From assembly GCF_905475395.1 (NCBI RefSeq), contig NC_058337.1, positions 100,248,368 through 100,312,367 of the forward strand: a DNA stretch of 64,000 bases, written 5' to 3'. Below, piece by piece: positions 23,032-35,532 of the stretch (position 1 is its first letter; every line of letters begins with the position of its first letter). The position numbers were made by a program, and so were the translations under genes. The stretch comes from Chrysoperla carnea. Its lineage: Eukaryota; Arthropoda; Insecta; Neuroptera; Chrysopidae. Below the pieces are notes generated by a model that worked only from the letters and a program-made list of their open reading frames with translations, was not told where the DNA came from and did not search any database.

Positions 23032-24700
23032 ATGTTTACTAAATTTTTTTTACCACTTCAAGTGAAGGATTATCAGTGATGGGCAGAAAAGTGAAGTCGG
23101 TTTTTGAAAATCTTTAGTAGTATGCAACATATAAACAATTAAAATTCCTAATTAACCAAGAGGATGATTTACTGATATCATTGCACGATATCACCATAGA
23201 GATTACATATAAAACTTTTTACTGGAAGGGGATGGGCAACAATCTTTGAATGATTATGATAAAGAGAAAGATATAGTTTAGTGACGTCATCAGTGCATGG
23301 TATCACCATAGAGATTACATATAAAATTTTTTGCTAAAAGGAGATGGAAAACAATCTTTGTATGCTTATAACGTCTTCGTTTTACTATAAATATTAATTT
23401 TATTTTCAAATTTTGTTATTTTGAATCAAGTCTAATTTTACATTTTTATGGGTAATATAGTAAATTCGATATCAGGCAACTACCGTATTGAAAATATATA
23501 TTTTCAACATCGTTTTGTATTTCTGTTTAATAAAATACTTAGAAATACAATTATTTTGCAAAAATTAATCAATTTGTTTCTGTTTATTTATTTACAACTT
23601 GACTACTGTGATTTTGATTTAGATTACATTCTACCTAAAGCACTGCTTATTATTGGAAATGATTCCAATCAATGAAAAAGCAGTTAAAGAATTACTGGAC
23701 GCTCTGAGAAGCACATACGTACTTAAAGAGTATTCTCTCTATGTTATGTTTAGTCTTTAAATTTTCAAAAAAAGAAATAGCATAGTGTATGGAAATAATA
23801 GTGAGGGATATGGTACATGAAAGAGCTATTTAAATTGTTACATTTTAAAAAACTGCTTTAAGAAACATATAAATGTAAATTGGAATCCAAAGTCCGATAC
23901 TCTTGCAAACAATTTTCTTCACTTACCACTTTATTGAGTTTTTCACATCAGGTACTAAGGTTTCAAGCTTTAAATTGTTAATACAAGATAGCTATTTATT
24001 TCCAATAGCTCCAGTTAGTAACATCTAACAGATACCAACTTCTTAGTTCATTTATTTTTTAAGATATTGTTTGACATCGTTCATAGAACATTTATTTATA
24101 CAGAATGTACCACATTACAGACGATAGATTACCAGCAATTCTACATTGAATTTCTATCAAAAAGTTCCTCTCAAATACTTCGAATATATGGTCAGCTGAG
24201 AGATATGTCTAGCGAAATCGGATGATTGTAGACAATTTGTTTCTCATGCACACACTTACAAATCTATGCTGAATCTATATAATGCCTATGCATAGAAACC
24301 GACATTATCTATGGCTAGAGGATTCTCCGAAAGTGTCAAACTTCATCTTGCAATACGGTAGTTACCGAATGTCGAATTTGCCATATTACGCATAAAAATG
24401 TAAAACTAGACTTGATACCATGACAAAAGTTGAATGTGAAATTAAAATTGATTAAAAAAGAAAGAAGTGATAAGCATTCCAAGATTATTCCCCATCTCTT
24501 TTAGCAAAACAAAGTTTTATATGTATCTTTATGGTGAAATCGGGCAATGACGTCACTAACCTATATCTTCCTCTTTGTTTAATTAGGAATTTTAAACGTA
24601 CATATTTTGCGTACTTAAGAATTTTCAAAAACCGACTTCACTTTTCTGCCCGTGCAGTGAGAATTATTCACCTGAAATGATAAAAAAATTTAGTCAACAT
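23032..24700. mobile_element. Foldback element with 350-450-bp inverted arms, about 1.67 kb
   Basis: The left arm (23032-23490) and right arm (24351-24700) are diverged reverse complements. Matching words from the outside in: ATGTT.ACTAAATTTTTTT, GGGCAGAAAAGTGAAGTCGG (left tip block) against CCGACTTCACTTTTCTGCCC, 'aattcctaatta', 'tcaccata.agat', 'catttttatg', and CTACCGTATTG against CAATACGGTAG. The left arm has an internal duplication (about 23160-23260 and 23270-23355). TGACGTCA occurs once in each arm (23282, 24548). The 860-bp middle has only a broken frame (about 23448-23675) that I cannot identify. Confidence 0.82.
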
Positions 24701-24768
24701 GCCTATTCAAGTGATTTTAATTTTTTTTTTTTTTCGACAAAAAATCAATGTTACGCAATTATTACTCG

Positions 24769-25415
24769 TTAAGGATGTATGAGCATGACAACAATGTTTG
24801 ATTTAAAGGCTCAAAATTTGTTTGTAGGTAGTCTTTTACTCAAAGAATATGTGGTTAAAATTTCAGCTTAGGTATCCGTGCAAATTTTTAAGAAAAAAGT
24901 CATTAAAAATCGATATAAAATACATTGGCTCTTATGGAGGAATCTCAAAAAACGACATCTTTTGGAAGTTTTTGATAATTTTCATTTGGAATGAATGAAA
25001 ACAAATTTTAAAAAAACTTTTTAATAGAAAGTAAACATATTAGCAATGAATTAGAAAAGAAAAAAACTAAGTGTCACTGTTCATATAAGGGATGTAAGAG
25101 CAGGGTAGATTAAGGGTTGAAATTATTTTTATCTTATTTTCAACTTTGATGATGAATTTTGTTATCACTTTATGAATGTAGACGAAAAATAAGAATAAAA
25201 TTTTTCGATATGTGTCTTGGTTTTCGAAATATCGAAAGCTAAATAATTAAACAAAATTTTCAATTTTCGATATTTTGAAAATTAAGCCAGATATCGAAAA
25301 ATTTTATTTTTACTTTTCGTCTTATATTGTCAAGTAATAATATAAATTTATCATCAAAATTGAAAATATCTATTTTTAAATTTGTGCCGCCACTACCATG
25401 CTCATACATCCTTAA
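24769..25415. mobile_element. MITE flanked by TTAA, about 640 bp
   Basis: The ends TTAAGGATGTATGAGCATG and CATGCTCATACATCCTTAA are perfect inverted repeats of 19 bases including a TTAA at each edge (24769-24772 and 25412-25415), the target preferred by piggyBac-type transposases. Subterminal inverted repeats are built from 'tttcgatat' and 'aaaattttat' words (about 25195-25325). No coding capacity. Confidence 0.72.
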
Positions 25416-25419
25416 TTAG

Positions 25420-26270
25420 ATATTGGATCAAGAAACTATAAAGGAATATTTTGGTAGAAATGCGAAGTAAAATTGCTTGAATATATTTTTTTCTGTAATT
25501 ATTCGGGCATTCTGTATATTGTTTTATTTGACAATAATTAACATGCATAAAACTTTCAGTTATAAAAAGAAACACACATAAATGGATAATTTTCGTAAGT
25601 AGTATCATATAATATTTTGACATATGGCGTTACGGAAGAAATATATGTGTATACACACAATAATAAATAATAATAATGAAGAAAAAAGACTTAATGCAGA
25701 GAAGACTTTGCGTGCTGACATAGCCTGAAGTATAGCCCACCTGTTATAAATATATATGATGTTAAACATTATATTTGTTGTAGAGGTTAAACCCAAGGGC
25801 CTTATTTATCTTTTCTTATTATTTTATTCATGCTAAGGGGTATCAATCTATACTTATATATTTAATATTAGCTAAGTAATATTTATTGCCAAGTCTTCTA
25901 TTAAAATAAAAAAAGGAGGTTTTTTATTTTTAAAAAAAATAAAATAATTCTACTCTCGTTTCCACGACGCGATCGATAATATTTAACCTTTTTTTTTTTA
26001 TTTCGTGTGAAATGTTCTTTTTAAAGGAAAAGAACAAAATTGTAATTATAATTATTAATATGAATTTGTAATAAATGTAATATATACGTAAGAACTTTTT
26101 TTTTTAAATATAATTATTATTTTATTAATGAATATATTAATTTGTAACTTCCTATACAACAACAAAAAACTCGTAAGCAGCACAGCTCCATCACTAAGAT
26201 CATATTTCCTTTCATTATAGATGCTTCTTATTTAATGTTTCTTTGATGTAAAGACAAAGTATCCATTAAT
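25420..26270. other. Intergenic DNA, no gene seen
   Basis: Two overlapping minus-strand open frames (25402-25623, 25605-25796) have no motif and are probably chance. The rest is AT-rich. Confidence 0.4.
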
Positions 26271-26272
26271 AG

Positions 26273-26993
26273 CAGGGCTCGAAAATATCCCATACTTATT
26301 ATAAATATCAAAATATCGGATATTTTTTATATACATCCGATATACATCAAAATTTTGATATTAAAAAAAAACTAAAATGTTTTAAAGGTTTTATTTACTT
26401 AGGCGCTTTAAATCAGACAAATAAAACCAAAACATAAAATATTCTTCTAGATCAGGCAAAATCAATTAAAAATAATATTTTTATAAATAAAAATCAACTT
26501 TAAAACAAAAAACAATTTTATAAATTGTTATCAGTCAATGGTCATACCTACACTTAGGCAAGAAAACAATAAACATTACAAATAATAACTCTAGAGTATA
26601 ATCAGTCTTTTAATTATCAAATCAGTCATCAGTCATTCGTAATAAACTGTTAATTATCAAAAAAAAAAAAAAAAAAATGTCGTTTCATAATTGTGCTTGG
26701 TTGGACTGCAAGGAAGATAAAGCTAGATAGATCATCTTCCGATTCTGAATCTTACTTAAACTTACTCTTTAGTAACGAATTTTTTCTGACACGACACGAT
26801 TTGAGCTTAGTATTAGTAGGTTTTAACTCTACTCCAATGCCATCAAAATTTGGGAAGTAGAAATACGGTAACAAACGCCAAAAATTACTAAATAATATTA
26901 AATTTTTTTAAATCATTTTTGTATTGATATATATCATAAAAATTCACGTGATATATATCGGATATATATCATGATATATATCCTCGAACCCTG
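26273..26993. mobile_element. Probable hAT-derived element, 721 bp
   Basis: The left end CAGGGCTCGAAAATATC and the right end, reverse-complemented, CAGGGTTCGAGGATATA are inverted repeats of the CAGGG-TCGA type seen in hAT elements. Subterminal 'atatatcggatat' palindromes lie at both sides. No matching 8-bp target duplication was found; the right end abuts the satellite array, which may have erased it. No intact frame. Confidence 0.6.
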
Positions 26994-26995
26994 CT

Positions 26996-29540
26996 CGAAA
27001 CCTAATAGAGCTAGGGTAATTTTGACCAAAAATTTGAAAAGTATGGCCCAAATTTAGTAGGATTACATACTTAGTTTATCAAAATTGGATAAAATTTGGA
27101 TGTGATAGAGCAAAATTAAATTTTTTGAATTCTGATGACGTCATAAAGTTCAAAAATTCGATTTTTTTGATAACACAGGCAATTGTTATCCGATCTTCTT
27201 GGAATTTTTTTTGAAACCAACTAATTTTGGGTCATTCTTTTCAGCTGTGATGTCAGTTTTTCGCAAGCTATCACATATGTGCTTAATTCCGGAACAAGGC
27301 GTCCACATTCTTGAAATCTTATAGAGCTAGGGTAATTTTGATCATAAATTTGAAAAGTATGGCCCAAATTTAGTAGAATTACATACTTGGTTTATCAAAA
27401 TTGGATAAAATTTGGATGTGATAGAGCAAAATTAAATTTTTTGGATTCTGATGACGTCATAAAGTTCAAAAATTCAATTTTTTTAATAACACAGGCAATT
27501 TTCATCCGATCTGATTGGAATTTTTTTTGAAACCAACTAATTTTGGGTCATTCTTTTCAGCTGTGATGTCAGTTTTTCGCTAGCTATCACAAATTTGCTT
27601 AATTCCATTACCAGACCTCCACAATCTTGAAACCTAATAGAGCTAGGGTAATTTTGACCAAAAATTTGAAAAGTATGGCCCAAATTTAGTAGGATTACAT
27701 ACTTAGTTTATCAAAATTGGATAAAATTTGGATGTGATAGAGCAAAATTATATTTTTTGAATTCTGATGACGTCATAAAGTTCAAAAATTCGATTTTTTT
27801 GATAACACAGGCAATTGTTATCCGATCTTCTTGGAATTTTTTTTGAAACCAACTAATTTTGGGTCATTCTTTTCAGCTGTGATGTCAGTTTTTCGCTAGC
27901 TATCACAAATTTGCTTAATTCCATTACCAGACCTCCACAATCTTGAAACCTAATAGAGCTAGGGTAATTTTGACCAAAAATTTGAAAAGTATGGCCCAAA
28001 TTTAGTAGGATTACATACTTAGTTTATCAAAATTGGATAAAATTTGGATGTGATAGAGCAAAATTAAATTTTTTGAATTCTGATGACGTCATAAAGTTCA
28101 AAAATTCGATTTTTTTTGATAACACAGGCAATTGTTATCCAATCTTCTTGGAATTTTTTTTGAAACCAGCTAAATTTGGGTCATTCTTTTCAGCTGTGAT
28201 GTCAGTTTTTCGCTAGCTATCACATATGTGCCTAATTCCATTTCCAGACCTCCACAATCTTGAAACCTAATAGAGGTAGGTTAATTTTAACCAAAAATTT
28301 GAAAAGTATGGCCCAAATTTAGTAGGATTACATACTTGGTTTATCAAAATTGGATAAAATTTAGATGTGATAGAGCAAAATTAAATTTTTTGGATTCTGA
28401 TGACGTCATAAAGTTCAAAAATTCGATTTTTTTGATAACACAGGCAATTGTTATCCGATCTTCTTGGAATTTTTTTTGAAACCAGCTAATTTTTGGTCAT
28501 TCTTTTCAGCTGTGATGTCAGTTTTTCGCTAGCTATCACATATGTGCCTAATTTCATTACCAGACCTCCACAATCTTGAAACCTAATAGAGGTAGGTTAA
28601 TTTTGATGACAAATTTGAAAATTATGGTCTAAATTTAGTAGGATTACATACTTGGTTTATCAAAATTGGATAAAGTTTAGATGTGATAAAGCAAAATTAA
28701 ATTTTTTGGATTCTGATGACGTCATAAAGTTCAAAAATTCGATTTTTTTGATAACACAGGCAATTGTTATCCGATCTTCTTGGAAATTTTTTTTGAAACC
28801 AGCTAATTTTGGGTCATTCTTTTCAGCTGTGATGTCAGTTTTTCGCTAGCTATCACATATGTGCCTAATTCCATTACCAGACCTCCACAATCTTGAAACC
28901 TAATAGAGCTAGGTTAATTTTGATGACAAATTTGAAAAGTATGGTCTAAATTTAGTAGAATTACATACTTGGTTTATCAAAATTGGATAAAATTTGGATG
29001 TGATAGAGCAAAATTAAATTTTTTGTTTTAAAACCCAACCCAACCCAACCCAACCCAACAGTTAAAAAATTTATAATTTTGGTATATAAATTCGATTTTT
29101 TTTGATAACACAAGCAATTGTTATCCGATCTTCTTGGAATTTTTTTTGAAACCAACTAATTTTGGGTCATTATTTACAGCTGTGATGTCAGTTTTTTGCT
29201 AGTTATCACATATGTGCCTAATTCCAGGACCAGACCTCCACAATCTTGAAACCTAATAGAGCTAGATTAATTTTGACCGTAAATTTGAAAATTATGGCCC
29301 AAATTTAGTAGGATTACAAACCTTGTTTATCAAAATTGAATAAAATTTGGATATGATGTCATAAAGTTCAAAAATTCAATTTTTTTAATAACACAGGCAA
29401 TTTTTATCCGATCTCATTGGAATTTTTTTTGAAACCAACTAATTTTGGGTCATTCTTTTCAGCTGTGATGGGACCAGGTCTCCAAATTCTCGAAAGTTTA
29501 ATAGTTTATTGCATTTTTGGGGGGAAGCCCAACTTTTTGG
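26996..29540. repeat. Satellite array: about eight 316-bp units
   Basis: Units start (at the 'aaacctaatagag.tagg' word) near 26998, 27315, 27630, 27946, 28263, 28579, 28896 and 29239. The period is 316-317 bp until the seventh unit, which carries a replacement near 29030-29090. Most positions agree between units. Units 1-6 carry TGACGTCA at 27135, 27452, 27768, 28084, 28401 and 28718; unit 7 has lost it and unit 8 is diverged. Each also carries 'cagctgtgatgtcagtttttcgc'. Open frames inside the array are translations of the repeat. Confidence 0.95.
29033..29060. repeat. (AACCC)n microsatellite inside satellite unit 7
   Basis: About five copies of AACCC. The other strand is (GGGTT)n, a telomere-like pentamer. 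It replaces normal unit sequence. Confidence 0.85.
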
Positions 29541-32500
29541 TTACGGTTAGAGTGATCAAAAATAAGTTTAAATTTGAAAAGGCGAAGAATTTATAAAATT
29601 ACAAACGATAATTAACGTAGCCATATCTCGTCAATAATATTGAATCAAAAAACTGCAAAGAAACTTTTGGAATGTGGCAGTATATTCTCCTGTCTGTAGT
29701 CGTCTAGAACAAGAACGTTCTAAGAATTATAAAACACTCCCACTCGCTATAGTGCATAAGTCTATATATTTTCAAAGAAATGTGACTTAAACAAGGTTTA
29801 TAATCATTAAAATTTACAGGAGTTTATTACTTCTCCATGAATTCTTAGTCGAAGGATTTTCTTGGCCGATTGAGCCTATAAATAAAAAGTGTATTGAAAA
29901 TTTTCAGGTTAACTTCGACTAACGGTTATGTGAAACATTCTAGAAAAACAAAAAAATATTAAAATTTTAATATCTCGGCCAATTTTGAAGCTAGAAAGTC
30001 GGAAAAATGAAAATGTGCACAAATACAACAGCTAGAACTTTTATTTGAACTTTGTTTTTATTTAATGTATAGTTTTTTTACCCTTCCAGAAATGGGAGTT
30101 AGGTGCGCCCCTGAGAGGTCGACGTTCTTTTACGAAGTTTTTAAACCTAATAAAAAACTGTGAATAATTTCAAAGATGCATTAATTTTTTTTTTACCATT
30201 AGATTTTAGTTTATTTTGTTGTACTATAAATTATATGCATAAAATGAAATGATAAGCACGATGTAAGAAATTTTATTCAAGTTAACAAGATACCTACAAG
30301 AAGTCGAAAATACAGGGGAGAAATAAACTGACTTTGTAATTAATAAATATACAAATAATATGCAACTTAGAAAAAAGCAGTGGCGTAACATCCGTCTTTT
30401 ATTAAATTTAAGAACTTGTATTTCGAAAACGAGGCTTGACTATACGAACTTGAACTCTCCTTATTTTTACGAGAACTACTGCCTAGTTTAACTTCGACAA
30501 ACTATGAATTTCATTCAATTCTATTACACTTTGGTTTTCTTTGGAAAAGTTCATATAACAAAAGTTACGGAAGTGGACAGCAGTTCATTGATATCATTTA
30601 CAAGTCGCAAACTCCTTTTAAAACACAAAAACCTTGAAAGAGATTCAATTTGTTTCCCCTGAGGGCCAGACTCTCATAGTTTTATTTGATGTTTGTTTTA
30701 GTAGAAAAAATAAACTCAAATTAGAAAAAAAGTATCACAAAAATTTAACGAATATAATAAATTAAATACAGAAATAATAATATTTACTCATATATTTCTT
30801 TAAATTACAATAATAGTTTTAATGATTATCGTTAGAAATCCTCATTCAATAATTGGACTCAGTCAACGCGTCAATTTTGACAGTGTAGCGCGTCAGATGT
30901 TATGTTCACGAAAACAAAAGAATACTGGTTGTCGACATAACGTTGCCGAGGTGAGACGACACAAATTTTAATTACAGCGTCACAGGGAATCTATGAACTC
31001 CTGGTGTGTTGAACGAACTCACTAACATTAAATGATTGTATACATAGCATTAGTTCAGTTTTGTTGTTGTTGTTATTGCTAGTAGATTGTTAATAACTTT
31101 CTGAAAGCAAGTTATTGTTTTCACTTCAAAAAAATCAAAATTTAAAATTTTATGATGTTATAACAACGCTTTTATAGCGTGTGTCTTATTTCTCTCTATT
31201 TTCCACTACTGGTTCCAACCAGAACTGTCTTATGTAGATGAAAATATATTCTATTGTTTTTTGCATGATCCGGATTAAACTTATAAGTCCCAATGCACAC
31301 AAGTCGAAAAAATTTACAGTTTTCGTGATTTTGCATTGTGAAGCTAATTTTTGTTGACTTTAAAGATCATGATGGAAAACTTAGGGCAGCTTTCTTAACA
31401 TGTTTAATGTTTATTTTCGATGCATGCGACATAGGTTTACTCATCTATACCTGGTCTCATACTCATTTGTATGCCTACATGCACGCATATATTAAAAAGG
31501 AATTCAATTTTCGATGAATAGGTTTTAAAAATTACCTAATTTTGCTTCTTTTACTAAAATATATACGTTATCCCTAATGAAAGTTCGTTTTTTAACGGCT
31601 CCTCTCGGATAGACTGCGTTTAAGCAAGTAACGCGTTGCAGGCCACCAAGAAGTTAAGCAATAAAAATGTGTGAAACAAATTCCACCTTTACATTAAGTA
31701 CTTTTAATCAGGATCGAAGAACCGCAAACTGAATTTTCAGCACATTCGACCCTGACCTACTTTCCATATCAAAGCAGGATCCTTTTGAATTGAAGACTAT
31801 TGTAACATCTAATGCAAAACCTCTTCTTTTGTACGTTCTTGTACGCAGCAATCTTGGCTAGTTCTATAGAAATAGATCAATTTTAACTGCAGTTTTTAAT
31901 CGTAAAAGAAAGCTTATTGTGTCAACAATAAATGTTTTTGATACATGTCTATGTGCGGATAACTTGGTCAAATTTTTATCACACAATAGCTCCCAAAAAT
32001 ATAATTTATTCGATTTTTAAATTTGGAATGTAATTAAAGGCGAAAGAGGTTGATAGAATTATTTGCAACAAGCTCATTTTAAGATCTATCGTTACTCTAC
32101 TTCCTTTTTAGATGTAATGGAATAGTTGAAAGTTGTAAGACAAAGGAATAAAAATGAATTAATAATGTTTGGATGTTAAAGTTGCATTTTTTACCCTTCA
32201 GCATCTCAAAATGAATGAACAAAGTGAAATTAAAAAGTTTAGCCTATTGAATTTTATTGCCTTCAACATGGTCTTATTTTTCAACTAGGCAAATGTTTTC
32301 ATATGACGTGAACTAGGAGACAAACAAAACTTGGCCATTATTTCTTAAAAATTATTTTGAAGTATCTATATTATTCGCTACCCCAGTGTAGTTTTCGTTC
32401 TAGGATATATCCCGGAAACCTCCCATACATATTCAAGACATCAAATTTAAACATAGATTGTTACATATCTGATAATGTTTAAGCAATTTTCCCAAGCTTC

Positions 32501-33260
32501 TACTGTTGCATCCTCCGCACAGGATGTTAAGAATTAATTTAAGTAAGATAAATTTGATTCTTATTTCAGGTGAAAAAATAAACATAATAATTAATTTAAT
32601 CGGAAAGTTATTGGTTTGAACTTAAAGGGTCTTAGCTACTACTTTTTTATATAATTTTACTCTATCAGAACCATCGCTGCAAGATGATTAGTATGAGGTC
32701 ATATATAATATACTAGTAAGGACTGCTGCTAACTTCAAATAAATATTAGAAAAAAAGTGGTAAAATGGTACATTCGGTATAAAAGTCCGATTCAGTATTG
32801 GATTAATAATCAAAAATTGCAAATAAGATCAAGAGTTTCAAATTATGTTCACTTAAAAATCAATTTACAGATAACATAACCAGTGTCGAATTAATCCAGC
32901 GCGATGATGCTGCCTTAATAAAGAAACTTTTGTCGTTTATGGTTGCCCTGTACAAAAAACTCTGCGAATCTTTCGCCGCTGTTTTTTAGCCTTTTAATCT
33001 CCGTTAATCTATCACCTGTCTGTCTCTTTTACCAGCGATATCAATCAGCGACCTCAATCAAGTTTATTTTTATTTTCTATGAACGGATTCATGCATCATC
33101 ATATGTAGCAACAAAATCTAGTAACCTCATCAAAATTTTTTTTCTCGCTGGATCCCCGCCGAAAGATACTTGAGATAGAATAACAATGCTTCGGATTATG
33201 AATTATTTTCTTTGAGAATATTCGAAAATTGGTTTTCGGGTTTACAGGTAATTTAAAGAA
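29541..33260. other. Intergenic DNA, no gene seen
   Basis: A word shared with 53905-53950 (AAATGGGAGTTAGGTGCGCC then 'cctgagag.tcg', about 30088-30125) looks like the end of a dispersed element. No gene, RNA gene or long open frame was recognised in the rest. Confidence 0.4.
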
Positions 33261-33265
33261 AAACA

Positions 33266-33800
33266 AGTGAAAACAAACAATTGACTGAGTTAATTGTTGA
33301 AATACCATGTATAGGTAGTGTTGATTACTCTTTCACATTACACATACATACATGTCACACATATACCACTAGTTCGATTTACATCTAGGCATATAAATAT
33401 CGCGAATATGACAAAGTACATGCGTTAAGCAATGCCTCTAAGTAAGAGATATTATAGATGTTATATGAAATTGAAAAAAAGACTTGTATCGTGGCTTCGA
33501 TGTCTTTTCAGCTATACAACAGTTCTTCTGTTGTGTGCCTGCATAGAGTGGGAGAGAACACATGTATATAATACTGCTCACTTAGATGCATTATATAAAA
33601 ATTTCAGCTTGATATGTTTTTTCGTTTTTGAGTTATCGTGATGACAGACGGACAGACGACAGACAGACAGACCGAAAATGGACTAATTTAATGATTTTAT
33701 GAACACCTATACCTAAATTTTGTTCATAGCATCAATATTTTTAAGCGTTACAAACTTGTGACAAAACTTAGAATACCTTGGTATATTTCATATACATAAA
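33266..33800 (+). repeat. Family A copy with a divergent middle
   Basis: The 5' part (33266-33390: AACAAGTGAAAACAAACAAT, then TTGACTGAGTTAATTGTTG) and the 3' part (about 33590-33800: 'ttcagcttgatat', 'gagttatcgtg', GACAGACGG repeats, 'agcgttacaaactt') match 34249-34815. The middle (33395-33590) does not. It is either a subfamily or a mosaic. A 69-codon open frame at 33432-33641 lies in it and shows no motif. Confidence 0.75.
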
Positions 33801-33816
33801 CTTAAGTACATAAACA

Positions 33817-34094
33817 AAAAATCGAAAAAAATTTATGGTTTCTGATTTGAATGTAACTTAGTATATAAGGTAATTTTGACCCAAAAAATTCAAAAATCGT
33901 ATTCATTTGATGATTGGAAGCATAATTTTTGAAATATCACCCATTATCCCATATTTTGGCTCGATATCTCCGAAACTAGTTGCCTAACCGTTATATTAAT
34001 ACGATTTTTGAATTTTTTGGGTCAAAATTACCTTATAAACAGAGTTTTATCAAAATCAGAGACAAAAAATTTTCTCGATTTTTTCGATTTTTTA
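33817..34094. repeat. Inverted repeat with a perfect 40-bp core, about 278 bp
   Basis: 33864-33903 and 33998-34037 are exact reverse complements (left arm begins TATAAGGTAATTTTGACCCA). Pairing continues outward imperfectly through 'tttctgattt' and 'aaaaatcgaaaaaa' words to about 33817 and 34094. The 94-bp centre is unpaired. It is probably a foldback element lying between two family A copies. Confidence 0.85.
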
Positions 34095-34248
34095 TAAAGG
34101 GGTACCCCTTAAAAAAATTCCAGAAAATCGAATACTTTTAATTTTGGAATAATTAATAATTTTGAATGTAATACGCAAAGTAGAGCTGCCTATTCGTTTA
34201 AAAATTTTAGTAATTTTTTTATTATTGAATAGTTTAAATATTTATGAA

Positions 34249-34815
34249 TAAACAAGTGAAAACAAACAATTGACTGAGTTAATTGTTGAAATACCATGCA
34301 TAGTCAGTGTTGATTTCTTTATCACATTACACATACAAACATGTGACACATACATAACTGATAATCAAGTATAGTACATATTATAAAATTTCCGCCTAAT
34401 TGGCGCTCTCGCGGGTAAACAGTGATGTTTACGAAAAAATGTTTCAAACAAAAGTTGTTTAATTTTTGATAAGGAACATTTTTTATATTTAAACTTTTGT
34501 TTTATCTCTATCGGTTTACAAGATGGGTCCTACGGACCCAAGGCCCAATTGACCTATGATGCTCATCTACGAACTTGACCTCACTTTTTACGTCCTGAGT
34601 ACGCTGTAAAAATTTCAGCTTGATATCTTTTCGTTTTTGAGTTATCGTGTCCACAGACGGACGGATGGACGGACGGACGGACAACCGGAAATGGACTTAT
34701 TAGGTGATTTTTATGAACCTATTACAAATTTTTTTTCCTAGCATCATTATTTTTAAGCGTTACAAACTTGGAACTAAACTTAATATACTATGTATATTTC
34801 ATATATACATGGTAT
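34249..34815 (+). repeat. Family A reference copy, near full length (about 567 bp)
   Basis: The longest copy in the window. In order: AACAAGTGAAAACAAACAAT, TTGACTGAGTTAATTGTTGA, 'gcgctctcgcgggtaaacagtgatgtttacg', 'ttataaggaac'-like and 'atctctatcggtttacaagat' blocks, 'ttcagcttgatatct', 'gagttatcgtgtccacagacgg', a (GGAC)n run, 'agcgttacaaactt', and a terminal palindrome TATGTATATTTCATATATAC followed by ATGGTATAAAA. There is no open frame, tRNA head or terminal inverted repeat. The A-rich hairpin end suggests a retroposed element. Confidence 0.8.
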
Positions 34816-34819
34816 AAAA

Positions 34820-35440
34820 AGAATGTAATAGTTTACATCAAATAATGATTTTTTATAACTTTCGTAATTTCAAAGAACATCTTGACTTTTTTTTTTTTTT
34901 ATTGTAGAATTTTGTAAATCAACTATATATTATATTGCCTTATTAGTAGTCCAAATTTACATACATAGGTGTCACAAATGGCTGGACTACGTGCTCTGCC
35001 ATCTTAAATTATTTCATTGAACTTAAAAAAATAATGCTGTACACGAGTTATAACATTTTTACCCAGGCTATATCAGTAAACCGATATATTCTCTGTTTTT
35101 ACCATAATTTCAATCATGGTCTTTACTTGTTTTAGGATATTGATTCTCTAAAATTAAAGGATATATCCATTATTAAGGGTTTCAAATGCCTGCATATTTT
35201 TAACAATTTTTAATTCCAAACTTAAGATACATTTCCAATAATGATATATATTTCCGAACAATACTTATTATAAATGTAAAACAAAATCAGCAGTAAAATT
35301 AGTTGGACGACCCAAATAACTTCTAAAGGGGATCAATCGACGCGTAACTCTTAGGTGGTATCGAATATTTAAATTAAAACGTTGGGTGTTTAATAGTTTT
35401 CTCAAAAGAAATCGTTGTTTCGCTGTAAACTTGAATGAAA
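34820..35440. other. Intergenic DNA, no gene seen
   Basis: No coding or repeat signal was recognised. Confidence 0.4.
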
Positions 35441-35448
35441 ATTATCGC

Positions 35449-35532
35449 AAAAGCTGAATTGTATTTTAAAAGAATCTCAACATTTGAAACAAAAGCTGAA
35501 TTGTATTTTAAAAGAATCTCAACATTTGAAAC
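35449..35532. repeat. Perfect two-copy 42-bp tandem duplication
   Basis: The unit from AAAAGCTGAATTGTATTTTA to 'catttgaaac' is repeated without mismatch (35449-35490, 35491-35532), which indicates a recent duplication. Confidence 0.95.

Noticed and set aside
23448-23675. Possible protease- or polyprotein-like frame within the foldback core
   Set aside because: The segment ending LPKALLIIGNDSNQ faintly resembles retroelement protease regions but is too short and broken to name.
28652-29155. Open frames inside the satellite
   Set aside because: They are translations of individual 316-bp monomers and are not conserved as frames between units.
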